This document shows positions 30,016 through 42,151 of a DNA stretch of 64,000 nt, piece after piece; the first letter of the stretch is position 1; each line of letters starts with the position of its first letter. The notes beneath the pieces were generated by a model, which saw nothing but the letters and a program-made list of their open reading frames with translations, searched no databases and had not been told where the DNA came from. The stretch lies in assembly GCF_040183065.1 (NCBI RefSeq), contig NC_091120.1:71884708-71948707 (forward strand). Direction: 5' to 3'. A program made the translations under genes and the position numbers. Source of the stretch: Periplaneta americana (Eukaryota; Arthropoda; Insecta; Blattodea; Blattidae).

Positions 30016-30262
30016 TGTATGTATGTATGTATGTATGTATGTATGTATGTATGTATGTATGTATGAATGAATGTATGTATGTATGTATGTATGTATGTAT
30101 GTATGTATGTATGTATGTATGTATGTATGTATGTATGTATGTATGTATGTATGTATGTATGTATGAATGAATGTATGTATGTATGTATGTATGTATGTAT
30201 GTATGTATGTATGTATGTATGTATGTATGTATGTATGTATGTATGAATGAATGTATGTATGT
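29985..30262. repeat. (GTAT)n array with periodic GAATGAAT interruptions
   Basis: About 70 units of GTAT. The same variant GTATGAATGAATGTAT occurs at 30061, 30161 and 30241, showing block duplication inside the array. Followed to ~30452 by degenerate TGTAATG-type repeats that resume at 31297-31400 after a LINE insertion. Confidence 0.95.
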
Positions 30263-30452
30263 GTGTACGTGTGTACGTATGTACATATGTATTTATTTAT
30301 GCATGCATATATATGTAAAGTATGTAATGTATCTAATGTAATATGGTGTAATGTAGTGTATTGTATGTAATGTAACTTAATGTCATGTAAGTAATGTATG
30401 TAATGCAATGTGTTGTGTAATGTAGTGTACTGTATGTAAAGCATCTAATGTA

Positions 30453-31286
30453 CTTACAAATGGCTTTTAAGGAACCCGGAGGTTCATTGCCGCCCTCACA
30501 TAAGCCCGCCATTGGTCCCTATCCTGTGCAAGATTAATCCAGTCTCTATCATCATATCCCACCACCCTCAGATCCATTTTAATATTATCCTCCCATCTAC
30601 GTCTCGGCCTCCCCAAAGGTCTTTTTCCGTCCAATCTCCCAACTAACACTCTATATATGTTACTGGATTCGCCCATACGTGCTACATGTCCTGCCCATCT
30701 CAATCGTCTGGATTTAATGTTCCTAATTATGTCAGGTGAAGAATACAATGTGTGCAGTTCTGCTTGTGTAACTTTCTCCATTCTCCTGTAACTTCATCCC
30801 GCTTAGCCCCAAATATTTTCCTAAGCACCTTATTCTCAAACACCCTTAACCTATGTTCCTCTCTCAGAGTGAGAGTCCAAGTTTCACAACCATAAAGAAC
30901 AACCGGTAATATAACTGTTTTATAAATTCTAACTTTCAGATTTTTTGACAGCAGACTAGATGATAAAAGCTTCTCAACCGAATAATAACACGCATTTCCC
31001 TTATTTATTCTGCGTTTAATTTCCTCCCGAGTGTCATTTATATTTGTTACTGTTGCTCCAAGATATTTGAATTTTTCCACCCCTTCGAAGGATAAATCTC
31101 CAATTTTTATATTTCCATTTCGTACAATATTCTGGTCACGAGACATAATCATATACTTGGTCTTTTCGGGATTTACTTCCAAACCGATCGCTTTACTTGC
31201 TTCAAGTAAAATTTCCGTGTTTTCCCTAATCGTTTGAGGGTTTTCTCCTAACATATTCACGTCATCCGCATAGACAAGAAGCTGAT
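30453..31286 (-). mobile_element. 5'-truncated TAAG-tailed LINE with intact YADD
   Basis: Perfect 14-bp target duplication AAGCATCTAATGTA at 30439-30452 and 31287-31300. Read from 31286: QLLVYADDVNMLGENPQT (the YADD catalytic box), LEVNPEKTKYM, GCETWTLTLREEHRLRVFEN, one frame change near 30750, then [16 protein letters not shown] and [19 protein letters not shown], ending NLRVP stop. Least damaged LINE copy in the window. Confidence 0.92.
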
Positions 31287-31628
31287 AAGCATCTAATGTA
31301 AATTTGTGTAATACGTGTAATGAAATTGTATGTAATGTATTATGGTGTAATGTTCTGTAGTGTTATAAAATGCAATATAGTGTAATATAAAACATGTATA
31401 GATGATGAGGCGAGACCTGGCATGTGAGCTGTGCGAGAATGGAAAGAGTGAGCTATCAGAAATAGTGTTTGTTTCATGATGGTAATATTATACGAATCTA
31501 CCGACACGGAAGTTCATCTCAGACTAAAACTTATCTTCCCCTCCATACCCATTGGTGATATAGCCACGGCACATAATAAGGTCACAGGTCACAGGACAGG
31601 TCTTGCCTCCTCCACTGTACATAAGTAC

Positions 31629-31629
<1 letters not shown>

Positions 31630-31660
<31 letters not shown>

Positions 31661-31663
31661 TTT
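31630..31663. repeat. (GT)n microsatellite
   Basis: GT run passing into GTAT units. Confidence 0.85.
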
Positions 31664-31869
31664 TTTAAATATTAGTTGAACGGCATGTTCCATTACAATA
31701 AAGGTAATACTACATGCCTTGCTACCTGTATGTTTACAATATAACACATTATGTCTCGTTTCTGTCACTCTCTAGGCGTATGTAGGTCTGTTATTCTGTT
31801 GTGAAAATTTGAGTCTTTCATTATATCTATTGCCTACTCTTATCTATCCTAGATTAAATTATCCTAAGT

Positions 31870-32175
31870 TTACTCGTCTAAATTTATAACATTGACATAG
31901 TTTATGAATGTATGCGCATGTTCTTGCATTATTTTAAGCTTTGTAAAAGACCACTTGCCAGTTTTCCTTAACATTTCCCGCTGGAACGCTAGTCTTTCTT
32001 TGTCCAATTTCGGACACTCGGAAAGGAGGTGGTCGACGGTCTGCTCCTCTGCTCCACACGTACACGACGGGTTGTCCCTCAGCTTGAATCTGTATAAGTA
32101 AGCTCCGGTTTTTCCATGTCCAGTTAGAAGAGTTGTGACCTTTCCATTAAGTGGAATGTTAACGCGTAACCTCTC
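31870..32175 (-). mobile_element. LINE 3' end, RNase-H-distal Cys motif
   Basis: Read from 32175: RVNIPLNGKVTTLLTGHGKT, YRFKLRDNPSCTCGAEEQTV, DHLLSECPKL, ending NVINLDE stop. The GHG...C.CG...T..H.L..C pattern is the C-terminus of RNase-H-bearing insect LINEs. Its 5' side is a (GTAT)n array. Confidence 0.75.
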
Positions 32176-32237
32176 TATGTATGTATGTATGTATGTATGT
32201 ATGTATGTATGTATGTATGTATGTATGTATGTATGAA
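32176..32237. repeat. (GTAT)n microsatellite
   Basis: About 15 GTAT units joined directly to the LINE 3' fragment. Confidence 0.95.
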
Positions 32238-32390
32238 TAGTTCCAAATGTCACCCTTGTGTGTGGAATTAGTTTGGACCCAATTTATTTAATGTAGACTT
32301 TAGGCTAGTTAACTGCCACCTTTCGACAGGGTTGAATTTTCGTCCCTTGTCTTATGCTAATCCTGCATCTTCTCCGATGTGGCCCTGTAA

Positions 32391-32547
32391 AGGCTGATTC
32401 ACAATAAACCGGGAACGGAAGCGACAACGAGAACGAGAACGGAAATATTGTTAAAAAACATGTTTTTAAATTTAAGTACATATATTTAATTATTTCCGTT
32501 CTCGTTCTCGTTGTCGTTTCCGTTCCCGGTTTATTGTGAACCAGCCT
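32391..32547. mobile_element. Hairpin MITE with TAA target duplication (157 bp)
   Basis: Ends AGGCTGATTCACAATAAACC and (complement) AGGCTGGTTCACAATAAACC, with arms of ~65 bp that continue through GGGAACGGAA and CGACAACGAGAACGAGAACG. Flanked by TAA (32388-32390, 32548-32550), as in PIF/Harbinger-type insertions. Confidence 0.85.
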
Positions 32548-33110
32548 TAAGAGTGCTGGTTCAAAGAATAGCCCAAATATCTGGATTGATTTTGTAACGC
32601 TTCGAGAACAAGAATTATTAAATGTTAACTATATATCGAAGCAAATCTAAACTCTTGATCTACTTCAAGCCTGCGCGTAGAGATATTATAGGAAAGAATA
32701 ATTTATTTGAAACCCATTAATTAAATCTGCCTTTTCTGGATGCGAAACATGTATACTCGACCAGTAATTAGAGAAATATTGCAACGTTTTGACATGAAAT
32801 GTTTTCTGAAACTCTAATATCACTCGGGCTACTATGAAAACAGAAGATTGTCACTTTCTCACATAATCCATTGCCTACTCCAGTGCAGTATAATTTATTA
32901 TCACTACAAGGTTTTTGTTAACGCTGTTGATTCTTTGGCTTGTATGAACTATATTTTCTATTTCAATTATCATAGACCAATTCTTACAGGTATTAAAACA
33001 AGTGGAAAATGAGGACTGCTCCAAAAATAAAGTTTACATTCGATTTTGCAGGCAATATTCACGGAAATATTAGGCATACTTATTGGTTATGTATATACAT
33101 GGATTTTGTT

Positions 33111-33245
33111 GTTTAGCCAACTGTCCGAAGACAGGTTCGAACCTCATAAGCATCACTGATAAGGCAACCAAGCCAGGAGAAAATGCGGTAGGATGACCAG
33201 TTCCTTTTCCCCTCCAATGCGTACATCGCTGAGCAGTAACATATT
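33111..33245 (+). mobile_element. Interspersed repeat (CCGAAGACAGGTTCGAAC type)
   Basis: AACTGTCCGAAGACAGGTTC then AACCAAGCCAGGAGAAAATG and CGGTAGGATGACC. I recall this as a repeated cassette of insect genomes; no borders seen. Confidence 0.35.
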
Positions 33246-34526
33246 ACACTGATCAGATTTTGGATGATTATAAACGAATATGAAATCAAATACTGTATAT
33301 TACAATGTTGAAGAAAGTAGCCTACATACTGTGTTTTATAATTTTAATTAGAGCACAGACGTTCCACGCAATCATTAGAATTTCCTTAAATTCCGTATCA
33401 TGTTTCTTATTAATTCCAAAACGAGAACATCCGCTCGGCAGTCTGAGTAACATGAAGATCCGTAACATGACAAATATATCAACAATACATATACAAAAGT
33501 GAAAAGTTGCGTATCATCTACTTGTGAACACATACAAGTATACAGGTGAACAGCAAAGTAATGTTAATAATTCTGTTGGGTGATTCCTTAAGTAAAGAGC
33601 AACAAAAAAGTAAAATACCATTTTGATAGATTTTGAATAGTTTTCCAGAAAAATGTGCATTTTAAAATACATGAAATTATGAGAACTTGCAACGCTGCGC
33701 CCTTCAACAAGCTGGAAGTTGTGTTGCTCTGAAAAAACCCCTTCCACCTGGGTCGATGCCATCATGCCATGTACATTGCATTTAAACTCGTAAGAAAAAA
33801 TACAGATGATATACCGTTTAATTTTTGTGTTTAAACTGTGTTAGAGAGCGGAGAATGAACACTGCTTGTTTCATGTTAAACAAAATCTTGAACAATTTAA
33901 AATAAACTCTACAACCTAATTTTAATTAAACATTGAGAGAACACAGACAATAAGACACGCTTCTTTCAAACTAAATGGATAACATTAAAGAAATATTTCT
34001 ACATTCACATTTCAATTGAATATTCTAAAGATGGTGATCAGTAATGATGCATATTTCACGTTATAAAAACAAAATTTTAAAATATTTAAAACTCTAAAGG
34101 AAAAAATAAAAATACGATATTATTTCACGTTAAAGTAACGAACAAAATTAAAACAGTAATATTATAAAACAAGAATATAATGTTATAGTTTATTACACGA
34201 GTAAATCTTGTGAAACGAACGTAGTAAGTTTCATACCTTTTACGAATGTAATAATTGTATATAAAAGACTTCGGAATATGTATCATAAAACTTTCTTTTG
34301 TTAAATTTTAACGTACCTTGTTAACATGTTTCGACCTATTTTGGGTCATCTTCAGAAGTGTTAAAAGTTGTGTAATCGAGATGTATTATGAAAGAGTTTC
34401 ATACGCTATTTTTGTACGACAGTATTATAAAAGAATATTAATAAAGAGATAATATCAGATTTGTAATGATGTGTAGTTTGATATCATGGTCTATGAAAAA
34501 AGATGTTGCTATGACAAATTTGATAT
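33246..34526. other. Intergenic, AT-rich, no gene recognised
   Basis: Around 34313-34360 a segment TGTTTCGACCTATTTTGGGT looks like a known repeat of insects, otherwise nothing. Confidence 0.35.
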
Positions 34527-35137
34527 ACTAGGTGTTCATTTCAAAGTGTGTCATGACGTCACTGTTGTGAGTCAGCGATTTGAAGCGAGTTTAAGCTTTT
34601 ATGTCAGAGAAGTTGCCTATTATTCAAGGCGAACAATCTGAACTTGAGAACGTGTACGGTATAACTTGAACGTCGTAGCAACAGATGGCGGTCTGTACGG
34701 TCTGTGTGCTACCATAACCTCTTTCGAACTGTGTTTTGCGCGGGCAAGTTGTAAGCAGGGTACTTGTTATCATCGGTTGCGTACGGCAACATTCCACAAC
34801 ACAAATCAAATGCTCCGTGTCCATGTTGACCGTCGAAGTTAATGTCAACAAATACGTAAGTAATCGTCTTAACCCTCTCTCCATATCCCGACAGTAAGAA
34901 AAACACTCACCTCAGTACGCGTTTCCAAACAGTTCATATTCCTGCCACTACCGATGTTACCGTACGTATCGGTATGTACTCTTCAGAATGAACGCCGTAA
35001 TTGGTAGGCAACTTCTCTGGCACACAGTTAATACACCTTTGCGGAAGTGTAGGAAGATTGAATTCTCTAGGCTCATCGGCTAGCCACATGACGGCATACA
35101 GCGAGCCATGACACACTTTGAACAGAAACACGCAGTA
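34527..35137. mobile_element. Long-TIR DNA element (~610 bp)
   Basis: Ends share CAAAGTGTGTCATG at the same distance from each border, and a second inverted word AGAGAAGTTGCCTA occurs 75-110 bp further in on both sides. The middle is GC-richer than the flanks. Exact borders and target duplication unclear. Confidence 0.6.
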
Positions 35138-35999
35138 TTAAATATTATAACACTGGCAAATCGTTTCATAATGTTAACTTTATGATTTAAGTTATGCCTT
35201 CTTAATAGATTTCATGACGTTTTAGTTGTCACGGTAATATTTTACGGCACCAGTACGATAATGTGGCACATTAAGCACGATTTTCACTACTGATAAATAC
35301 TGTTTATAATGCTGTAGTACAAACAGTTTTATTTTCAAACTCTTCGACTTAATTTTAATTACACATTCGGTAAACACAGCCAATAAGAAAAGCTTATTTT
35401 ACATTATACAAATGTAATTAATGATATAAAAAATCTCGTTTTGTCGTACTACGAGCATTTTCTTCAGTTAGAAATAGTTACCGCCCACTTTAATTTTTAA
35501 AATTGTAATCGGTTTCGTTGTTTCACCCATTCCTTGCATACGCGGGTTGCATCTGTCCAGGCAGCTTTAGTGTCGTCACAGCGCAGCAGGTTTTTAAATT
35601 CCTTTGCGGAACGAAAACTTCCGTTGGTCTGGATCAAATTTCTGCACATTTAAAGGATAAAACTAAAATTCTTTCAATCATTTGTTATCATAATACGCTG
35701 CTCTCTTAAACTGACCGAGCATATTGGGAATTAATTCAATAGCTTTCCCAAAATACCATAAGAAATGTTTCATGTAAAATAAAGGAAGCACAAAGGAGCA
35801 AATTGCATTGAACATTTTTGTTTCAAGTAACTCAAGGAATTAATGATATTACTTACGGTTCACCCTGTCTGTATACATGCAATGAACATTGAACATCATT
35901 AAACAGAAATTACAGAAATAGTAATACGTATTTATGAGCAGTAATTATACAAATGATTATGTAAAATTTTCAATATATTAATACTAATATTTTGTGTGA

Positions 36000-36910
36000 T
36001 CTAACTACGTAGCTTATAACTAAGGGGCGGGTGTTGATGACCTAAAAATCTACTTAAAATGATCAATAAAATGCCCTTAAAATAGTGGAAAAATGACATT
36101 TAAATATTTTCACCATACTCGCACCACAACTTCTTAAGAATTAGTCACCTTGTTTCAATAACTGCCTTGCAAATCTCGGAGAGAGGAGGCAACTTCCTAG
36201 AATTTGACTAAGATAAAGGAAAAGAGCATGTAACAAAATGAAAGTTTTAAGAGAAAACTATAGATTTTAATGAGGGTTTAAAATGTGTTTCAGTCAGGGG
36301 TGATCCATGCCAGTGCCTTCATTCTCCGTCTCCTCTTCCTTCCACTCTTCACTTTTGTTACCAGACCAAGATGGCGAGTGTAAATGACAAAACAAATTGC
36401 AATCTTTGTTTTAAAAATACTGTCTACTGTAGTACATCCCTTCCGAACCATATTGGGGGCAAAACGTCCTACTGTCCAGGAAACGGTGAAAATTTCCTCC
36501 CTTCCAAACATAAATTCTAAAGACATCCTCGTACCAACAAAAGAATAGTAGCGGTCAAAGCCCTCACTTGAACTAAGTTGTTTTCAAGCATTTTATATTA
36601 CTTCTGTTGTGTGAGATGAAGCCTTCAGTGAAATGAGGGATGGGCTTCAGAGTTTGTTTCATACTATAAAACTCATACTTCACTGTTATTCACTTATTCA
36701 GTAGGTAATTACTAGTAGGACCTACTACTGATCTGTTGGCTTAGAAAAAGATTTAACAGACCTATTTGTAAAGAAGAAAGTAAAATGCTTTCAAAACGAT
36801 CTAAAAGTTCATCAAAATATTAAAAATGACCAAAAAAATGCCGAAAAAATGTAAAAACGATCTATTAGTTCAAAAACATAAAAAAATGCAAAAAAATAAT
36901 AGGCATCGTC
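36000..36910. other. AT-rich block bounded by AAAATGA/AAATGC runs
   Basis: Left side (36040-36100) and right side (36825-36890) both carry spaced AAAATG words, like the ends flanking the hAT transposase remnant at 55.2 kb. Possibly a related non-autonomous element; no terminal repeat found. Confidence 0.3.
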
Positions 36911-37099
36911 CTAATGTGAAAAATAAGATGACTTTCCATCAACATCCGCTCTCTACTTATAACTAATGATTTTAGGAATATGTTCGTAAATTTATACGAG
37001 GTGTCTCGAGCCCATGCATTAATAGGTAGGTAAGTTATATCTCTCACTTAAGTGAGGTAAGCACAGGCGGTAAATGATCTCCAATTCTTCATTACCATT

Positions 37100-37520
37100 A
37101 GCAGCCTATTCAATATTCTTCTCCATCCTTATTGTGGTGTCCAGATTTAAATTCTCTTCCATGGGTTTTGTGAATAGCTATAATATCTACTCTTCGATTG
37201 CGTCCATCCTCTGAGATATAGTGCACTTCCTCATAAACCTCCCACTTACCTTTGAGCAGAGCCGTTACAATAGAAAATTCAAGAATGTGTCCCAGAGTCT
37301 TTGGTTCAGCACAACCTCGATATCTGCATGTTGCCGTGTCCTGGCTCCCTCCTAGGGCAGACCTGACAGCTGTAATGTTGCATGACATCTTAATAGCATT
37401 CGTCCATTGCGATGTTGATAAATTTTTCAGTTATTAATTCACGAATTCGTTTTAGGATTCTCCATATAAACTTGGACTCCTTTGCTCTTATGAGGAAGCT
37501 GACACCACGTTTGGAAAGAC
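37100..37520 (-). mobile_element. R2-like LINE C-terminal domain fragment
   Basis: Read from 37520: GVQVYMENPKTNS, then NAIKMSCNITAVRSALGG, CRYRGCAEPKTLGHILEF, KWEVYEEVHYISEDGRNRRV and DIIAIHK. The C...C.....T.GH.L zinc motif followed by RR.DIIA is the restriction-like endonuclease end of R2-like elements. Stops and frame shifts present. Confidence 0.7.
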
Positions 37521-38706
37521 CGACCTCTCATCTCATTTCATATCTTCCTTCCTGACTTTTTCAAATTCTCTTCATTGTATTCTAAATTGAAATGAGTTAA
37601 AACTTCCCTAAGTTCGTCATTCAGGTCTCGACAGGCTTGTAGATGTTCATATTCTACCTCCAGTAAGTTTTAGCGATGTTGAAGAAGGAGCAGGAATTAT
37701 AACATATTTTCTGATTCTTCAAATTAAATTCATTTCAAAGTAAATTTAGGGCAAATATTTGAGAATTAAATACTTTCAAAATCTCTAATTCTACTCCGTT
37801 TTACATTTATTATCATATAAAAACTAAGAGTAATAATAGCATCAAGACATGATAAAAGAAGAGAAAATTCCGAATTTACTAACTTCTTTATCCTTTTCGT
37901 TAAAATTTTGAAGCTAAATCAATTAAATCAGGTGTTATTTGTTAGGAAGATGGTAGGAGTCGTAAGTTTGTTCTTGCCGAAAACGAGCGTGGAAAGTAAT
38001 TTAAATTAAACATTAATTGTACAGTCTCTTTTCAACTGCAGAAATTATTCAGAGATGTTATGATATTACACTAATGGAGAAATAGTCAAAACAAAATGTT
38101 AGAGGACACCAAAATTCTTGGAGATAACCCATTTTACAACTATTTTGTCAATCGCGAATTTCATGAAATTTGCCGGATATCGAACCATGGTCTTTATACT
38201 TAAAATCCAATTGCTAACCGAGTCCCAAACACCAAGTTCCATTCAATGGTTATAGTAGAGGGCAAACGTCCTCTTAATTTAAACTCATGTAATATAAAAT
38301 TACTGATCAGTGAATGTGATTTTATGAAAGACTTAATATTTCATAAATCTGATGAGATTAACCTTCAGTCAATTTTTGGACTTTTTCTTCCTGACATTAG
38401 ACGGACTAATAGCGAATCGTATGACGTGGGGGCGGCACGACACTAGACTTCCACCTAAGACAGGGCCGGGCATGAGAGCGGCTCAGTCTAGTCAGCCAGA
38501 GATGCTCTCGCTCCGCAAGGTACTTCAATTCCAAGCCAGAGCAGAATGCTCACGCAGTGGCGGACTCGCATTACAGCTACCTTCCCTGCATTAATATAAC
38601 AAGAGCCACGGTTGTTCTAGTCATTCAGTCTGTCAGTACGTAATAGTTTATAAGGATATTACATCAATCCATTGTACAGTACAGACTTTATAACACTCTT
38701 ATTAAT

Positions 38707-38995
38707 TTAATGAAATAAACTTCGCTCTATGCACACACACAAATCATTAGGCTTATTTACATAACCCATACGCATAGACTGCAACCTCCTCACCACGGTT
38801 CTACGAGACAGGCGTATGGCTTCCACTTCCCCTACTTGCTGTGGACAGAGTTCATCTGCCAATATAATTAAACATCGCTTGATGAATTCACCTTCGTTGA
38901 ATGTTTTCAATTCCTTTGCAATTTCGTGGCAAATTTTGTAGCTAATTCTCATAGCCGATTCACTAAGTGCACTATTGTCATCCAGTTAATATATA
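38707..38995 (-). pseudogene. hAT transposase middle fragment
   Basis: Reads LDDNSALSESAMRISYKICH, EIAKELKTFNEGEFIKRCL and EAIRLSRRTVVRRLQSM. The S..I...IA...K.F..GEF.K.CL...SRRT..RR pattern belongs to the ZBED/GTF2IRD2 class of hAT transposases. Drifts into non-homologous sequence before a stop. Confidence 0.65.
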
Positions 38996-39108
38996 ATATA
39001 ATATAATATAATATAATATAATATAATATAATATAATATAATATAATATAATATAATATAATATATAATATAATATAATATAATATAATATAATATAATA
39101 TAATATAA
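38988..39108. repeat. (AATAT)n satellite-like array
   Basis: About 24 units of AATAT with one irregular unit near 39061, directly next to the transposase fragment inside the hAT element. Confidence 0.92.
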
Positions 39109-39181
39109 AATGATGCGATGCGAAATATGATATGATATGACCATAAATTAATACAACTTAAAGAAAATGTTTCTCAGGTAC

Positions 39182-39419
39182 ATTATATTAGAGTATCTAT
39201 TCGATATTTATATTGCATTAAAGTTATTATAGTACATTTATAATATATAATTTTAAATTATACAAATATTATGATATATCATAGTATAGTATATTTCAGT
39301 TCATGATATATAATATGATATATTATATATCATAATGGTTGTATAATTTAAAATTATATATTACTAAATGTATAATAACTTATAATGCAATGTAAATATC
39401 AAATAGATGCTCTAATATA
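39182..39419. mobile_element. Palindromic foldback element flanked by GTAC
   Basis: About 115-bp arms (left ATTATATTAGAGTATCTATT, right complement ATTATATTAGAGCATCTATT) with little spacer. GTAC flanks both sides. The sequence into which it is inserted (CAGGTACAGCTG) is seen uninterrupted near 42160-42170 on the other strand. Confidence 0.8.
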
Positions 39420-39569
39420 ATGTACAGCTGTCAAAAGAAAAAGTGGCCGCTCTCCTGGAACAAAGTTCCCTTCGGGTATCTTCGCTACAATTCGGAGACA
39501 GGCGATGTTACATGTTGTTGGACCACGTTGCCTGATATCTACAATTATAATTGAAATATTCTGTGTGTT

Positions 39570-39640
39570 ATCGATAGCATAATGATAGCGTTCAGGCCTC
39601 TTATTCATGAGGTCCTGCGTTCGACTACAACCAAGTGCTT
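39570..39640 (+). other. tRNA-like B-box module
   Basis: GATAGCGTTCAGGC with CCTGCGTTCGACTAC. Similar modules are at 40803-40870 and, on the - strand, 41955-42015. All lie inside the hAT element. Stems do not pair well enough for a tRNA gene. Confidence 0.4.
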
Positions 39641-40066
39641 TTTATGTTCTTTTTTGTTCTGTTTTTGAGAGAGACAAACTATACATAATGGCTCCTTTTT
39701 CTTTTACGATTATTTTAGTAATTAACATCAGGTTCATTAATATATTATGCCATGACTTTATCATTATGATATTGTGGCTGCAAATGGAAAGAAAAAAGAT
39801 TTTATTCTCAATAAAAATATCTTTCGTGGCATAAACAAAACAAATTTACTGGCGTCGGCCTTAAAACATTCAAACAATTAAGCGTTCAAAAAACAAAACA
39901 AAAAGCCATAATTCAATATTTAGTCTATCTTCCTCTTATCTCGATCATCTTGCAGTCGAGTGGGCATGGAATTGACTAGTCTATGCAAATAGCGACTGTT
40001 TTTAGACACGATATTCCAGGCATTCTGAACATACATACATAAGTGTTCTGTCCATGGGCAGGTCTT

Positions 40067-40430
40067 TCATTGCAAACCCAGCAATCTCCAATCTTTCCTA
40101 TTTTCTGCCTTCCTCTTAGTCTCCGCATATGATCCACATATCCTAATGTCGTCTATTATTCTTTTCAACCAGAGACCCAACCAGTTACTTTTTATCTTTC
40201 TACTCAGTTTCAGCATCATTCTTTCTTCACTCACTTTTTCAAACACAATTTTATTTCTTATTCTATCTGTCCACTTCACACGCACCGTTCTTCTCCACAT
40301 CCACATTTCAAATGCTTCAATTCGTTTCTCTTCATTTCGTCGTAATGTCCATGTTCCTTCCCCATACAATGCCACACTCCACACAAAGCACTTCACTAGT
40401 CTCTTCCTTAGTTCTTTTTCCAGAGGTCCG
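40067..40430 (-). mobile_element. LINE fragment nested in the hAT element
   Basis: Reads [60 protein letters not shown] and ends [15 protein letters not shown] middle block of ~30 residues (DALEG...RGRRRYQ in relatives) is missing between WLKR and IIDDIR. Confidence 0.75.
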
Positions 40431-40802
40431 CAGAAGATACTTCTTCATCTATTTAAAGCTTCCTTTGTTCATGTTTGCAGTTTTTCTTGGGAAGGATAGG
40501 CCTAAATGCGGTAACATCCCGTTGCTTTCCGCACACCACTATCTCTTTCGCATCTTATTAAATTCCAGGGGGCCCAAGCGTGGAGATGAGGAGAGTGGAT
40601 TTGACTAATTGGGCCCTCCGGACTTCACCGAAAGTCACGGCAAGGGTTAAATATTAATTCTATCAGGATGTTTGACCCTATCAGAGACCAGGAAATCTCA
40701 ATTAGCCTTTGCCCCCCGCATCCTGGACTAGCTTCTACGAATCATCAGAAAATCTTAGAGTGTGATTGGGCCAATTTTTCCGAAAATGTTTCCACACTTT
40801 TG

Positions 40803-40870
40803 CCCTTGTAGCTCAGCGGACGAACGTCGGAATTTAGATGTCAACGTCTCAGGTTCAATTCCTCGTTACT
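40803..40870 (+). other. tRNA-like module (not a tRNA gene)
   Basis: GCCCTTGTAGCTCAGCGGAC and CAGGTTCAATTCCTCG mimic A and B boxes, but acceptor and anticodon stems do not pair. Confidence 0.4.
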
Positions 40871-40971
40871 CCTTTTCATTTTATTGTGGTTCAAGATAGT
40901 ATAATGTAATAATACAAAAAGAAAAACTAATAGCAGTATTATGCAACTGGATTTTTCCAAACCTAATATTA

Positions 40972-41370
40972 AATTTATGTTATTTATATCGCTAAAGAAC
41001 GATTACAATATAAATAACTTGAATATTATTTATACAGTATCACTAAAGAACGATAACACAATATAAATGATAAATATCGGTTTGTTTAATTAATATAAGA
41101 TATTATATAATACGTGTTTAATTATCTAAATAAAGTAACCTATTTTACAAAGAAAGATGTTTATTTGTGTTATAATAATTACCTACATAAAATACAGATT
41201 ATTTATATTGCGAAAGAACAATAACAATATAAATAACTTTAATATTATTTTATAATGCTAATGAAGGAAAACAGAATATAGGGTAAATGATAACTTGAAT
41301 ATTATTTATATCGCTAAAGAACGATAACAATATAAAAAACGTGAATATTATTCATATCGGAATTTCACAG
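40972..41370. repeat. Repeated TTATATCGCTAAAGAACGAT units
   Basis: Five or more imperfect copies of TTATTTATATCGCTAAAGAA(C)GATAACAATATAAATAA within 400 bp, and one more at about 41905-41950. Confidence 0.7.
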
Positions 41371-42151
41371 ATTTATTACAGATGTATTTAAGAAATTGTA
41401 GAAGAATAGTAATTAGTAACAGTGTCCTATTTATTCTTCTTGGAGCCAAATTTGTAACTTTTAAAAGTGTGGTTACTATGTTGAAGTGTATGTGTTGCAA
41501 CGGATGCTTGATTTGTTATGTATGTGAGTCAGTTATGGGATGCTTGATGTCGTCGCAATGTCGTAATTATAGTTTGATTGTGTTTGTGTGACTATTGTGT
41601 ATTAATTTATGATGTATGGTATGGAAAGCTGCATATTTGTGTTATAGAAGTGTTACGTATGTGTGTTGTTAATGTTTTTGTATGTTTCAAATTGATAACT
41701 GATATTTGTTTTGCAATCGCAATGCCTAATTTACGGATTGTTTATGTTTTGTTTACATCGCGTAAGCTAATTTAATTTTCTTTTCCATTTCTCTTTATGC
41801 TTATCTGTTTTGTGTATAAAACTATAGCCCTAACATACATATGTAAAATAGGGCTAACCCCCACTGAAGATACAATAATAATAATAATATATGGATATAA
41901 ATGATAATTTGAATATCATTTACATCGCTAAAGAACGATTAAAAAATAAAATGAAAACTTGAAGAAGGCGCGAACCCACAACCTTTGAATCATTAAACAA
42001 GCACTCTACCGCTGGTCTGCGAGGAGCAGATATGGAACACTTCCATAGTTCCGGAACTGCTTGTACAAGCACATGCATCGTGTAACATCGCCGCGACCCG
42101 AAGTGGACTTTGAAAATATTCGCTGTTCACGAGTGCGGCCACTTTTTTTTT

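Noticed and set aside
29887-30444. 185-codon frame of IHTYIHTY repeats
   Set aside because: Translation of a (GTAT)n microsatellite on the - strand.
38988-39108. CRISPR-like regular repeat
   Set aside because: Simple AATAT satellite with no spacers, in an insect genome.
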